Shown in pieces: positions 63,656-64,000 of a stretch of 64,000 nucleotides of DNA. The notes below the pieces were generated by a model that did not search any database, was not told the origin of the DNA, and saw nothing but the letters and a program-made list of their open reading frames with translations. How positions within the stretch are numbered: the stretch's first letter is position 1; every line of letters starts with the position of its first letter. A program made the position numbers and the translations under genes. Source of the DNA: an uncultured Lentibacter sp. (GTDB taxonomy: Bacteria > Pseudomonadota > Alphaproteobacteria > Rhodobacterales > Rhodobacteraceae); the NCBI RefSeq assembly GCF_937123735.1, contig NZ_CAKZKL010000032.1:62001-126000 (forward strand), in the 5' to 3' direction.

Positions 63656-64000
63656 TGGCCAATACCATCCAACTCAAACGCCGGGTCTCTGGCGTCGCAG
63701 GCGCGCCCGCAGCCCTCAAGTCCGGCGAACTGGCGCATAACGAAGTCGACAACACGGTCTATGTCGGCAAGGGCGACGACGGGGCCGGCAATGCGACCTC
63801 CATTGTCCCTGTGGCGGGGTCTGGTGGCTTTCTGGCGCTAGTCGGTACGCAAACCATCGCCGGGGCCAAGACCTTCTCGACGGTGCCAAAGTCGAGCCAA
63901 GATGCAAGCCGCGGGACTGATCTTATCCGCAAGTCTCAAGTCGATAGTCTGCTGGCCGCCAAGGCCCCCTTGGCCTCGCCAGGCTTCTCTGGTGCGCCGA
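63655..64000 (+). CDS. phage tail fibre protein, N-terminal part, cut by the window end
   Basis: The 115 codons present start MANTIQLKRRVSGVAGAPAA with the SGELAHNEVDNTVYVGKGDDG pattern of tail fibre N-terminal domains. After that AGAKTFSTVPKSSQDASRGTDL and the KAPLASPGFSG repeat start resemble the SPAFTGTP repeats of long tail fibres. The product should attach to the virion and carry a receptor-binding end to the right of the window. The gene overlaps the previous stop by one base. Confidence 0.8.
   Translation, partial: MANTIQLKRRVSGVAGAPAALKSGELAHNEVDNTVYVGKGDDGAGNATSIVPVAGSGGFLALVGTQTIAGAKTFSTVPKSSQDASRGTDLIRKSQVDSLLAAKAPLASPGFSGAP

Overview
The window looks like chromosomal DNA of an alphaproteobacterium of the order Rhodobacterales, probably the Roseobacter group. 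The evidence is high G+C, dense gene packing with many 4-base ATGA/GTGA overlaps, several protein families typical of that order (DUF1491, DUF3429, DUF6473 and DUF2062 proteins, short PrpE-type acyl-CoA synthetase, class II HMG-CoA reductase), and AT-rich intergenic motifs of the form TTTCTT...AAATATCC that recur between genes. This assignment is inference; no rRNA is present.

Layout. 1-2.3 kb: end of a FabH-like ketoacyl-ACP synthase, thymidine kinase, and a small putative DNA-binding protein. 2.3-4.8 kb: a LysR regulator divergent from an SbtA-type bicarbonate permease, then a flavin reductase. 5-9.3 kb: a two-gene IorAB-like molybdenum hydroxylase and a class V aminotransferase. 9.5-17.6 kb: central metabolism (glyA, nadK, mvaA, prpE, maeB). 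17.7-21.3 kb: a pyrimidine nucleoside salvage operon (cdd-deoA-deoB-upp). 21.4-28.3 kb: a SPOR protein, an esterase, a DUF6473 protein, 3-hydroxybutyryl-CoA dehydrogenase, an orphan peptide-type substrate-binding protein and a second LysR. 28.7-33.3 kb: smc and a glutathionyl-hydroquinone reductase. 33.5-41.4 kb: a C-S lyase, a def/def-like/fmt operon, small membrane proteins, and a compact minus-strand run ispH-DUF3429-methyltransferase-rnhA-TRIC channel. 41.5-51.9 kb: folK, rpoZ, rsh, DUF2062, pdxJ, acpS, lepB, rnc, EamA transporter, era, DUF1491 and an FAD-linked dehydrogenase. 52-57 kb: methyltransferase, ubiK, lgt-midA-pgeF, a 47-residue basic peptide gene and an AEC permease. 57-62.5 kb: a minus-strand run from a SPOR lipoprotein through a penicillin-binding D,D-carboxypeptidase, tmk, holB and tatD to an MBL hydrolase. 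62.7 kb: tRNA-Ser(UGA), followed at 63.1-64.0 kb by three phage tail-tip genes, the last cut by the window end.

Most of the window is ordinary housekeeping. The unexplained structure lies mainly between genes: three unrelated minisatellites (12-, 13- and 15-base units) placed at or just beyond stop codons; a dispersed palindromic repeat (7-5-7 hairpin) in three intergenic arrays, two of them with an exact 33-base period; a 70-base perfect duplicate with two hairpins; a cluster of TTTGCAAA-like half-sites upstream of prpE; and 11-base phased GTGCACGC repeats upstream of smc's neighbour. Among the proteins, the most interesting is a deformylase homologue, translationally coupled between def and fmt, that has lost both the metal-binding Cys and the catalytic Glu. 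I did not find a clear new defence or multi-gene system.
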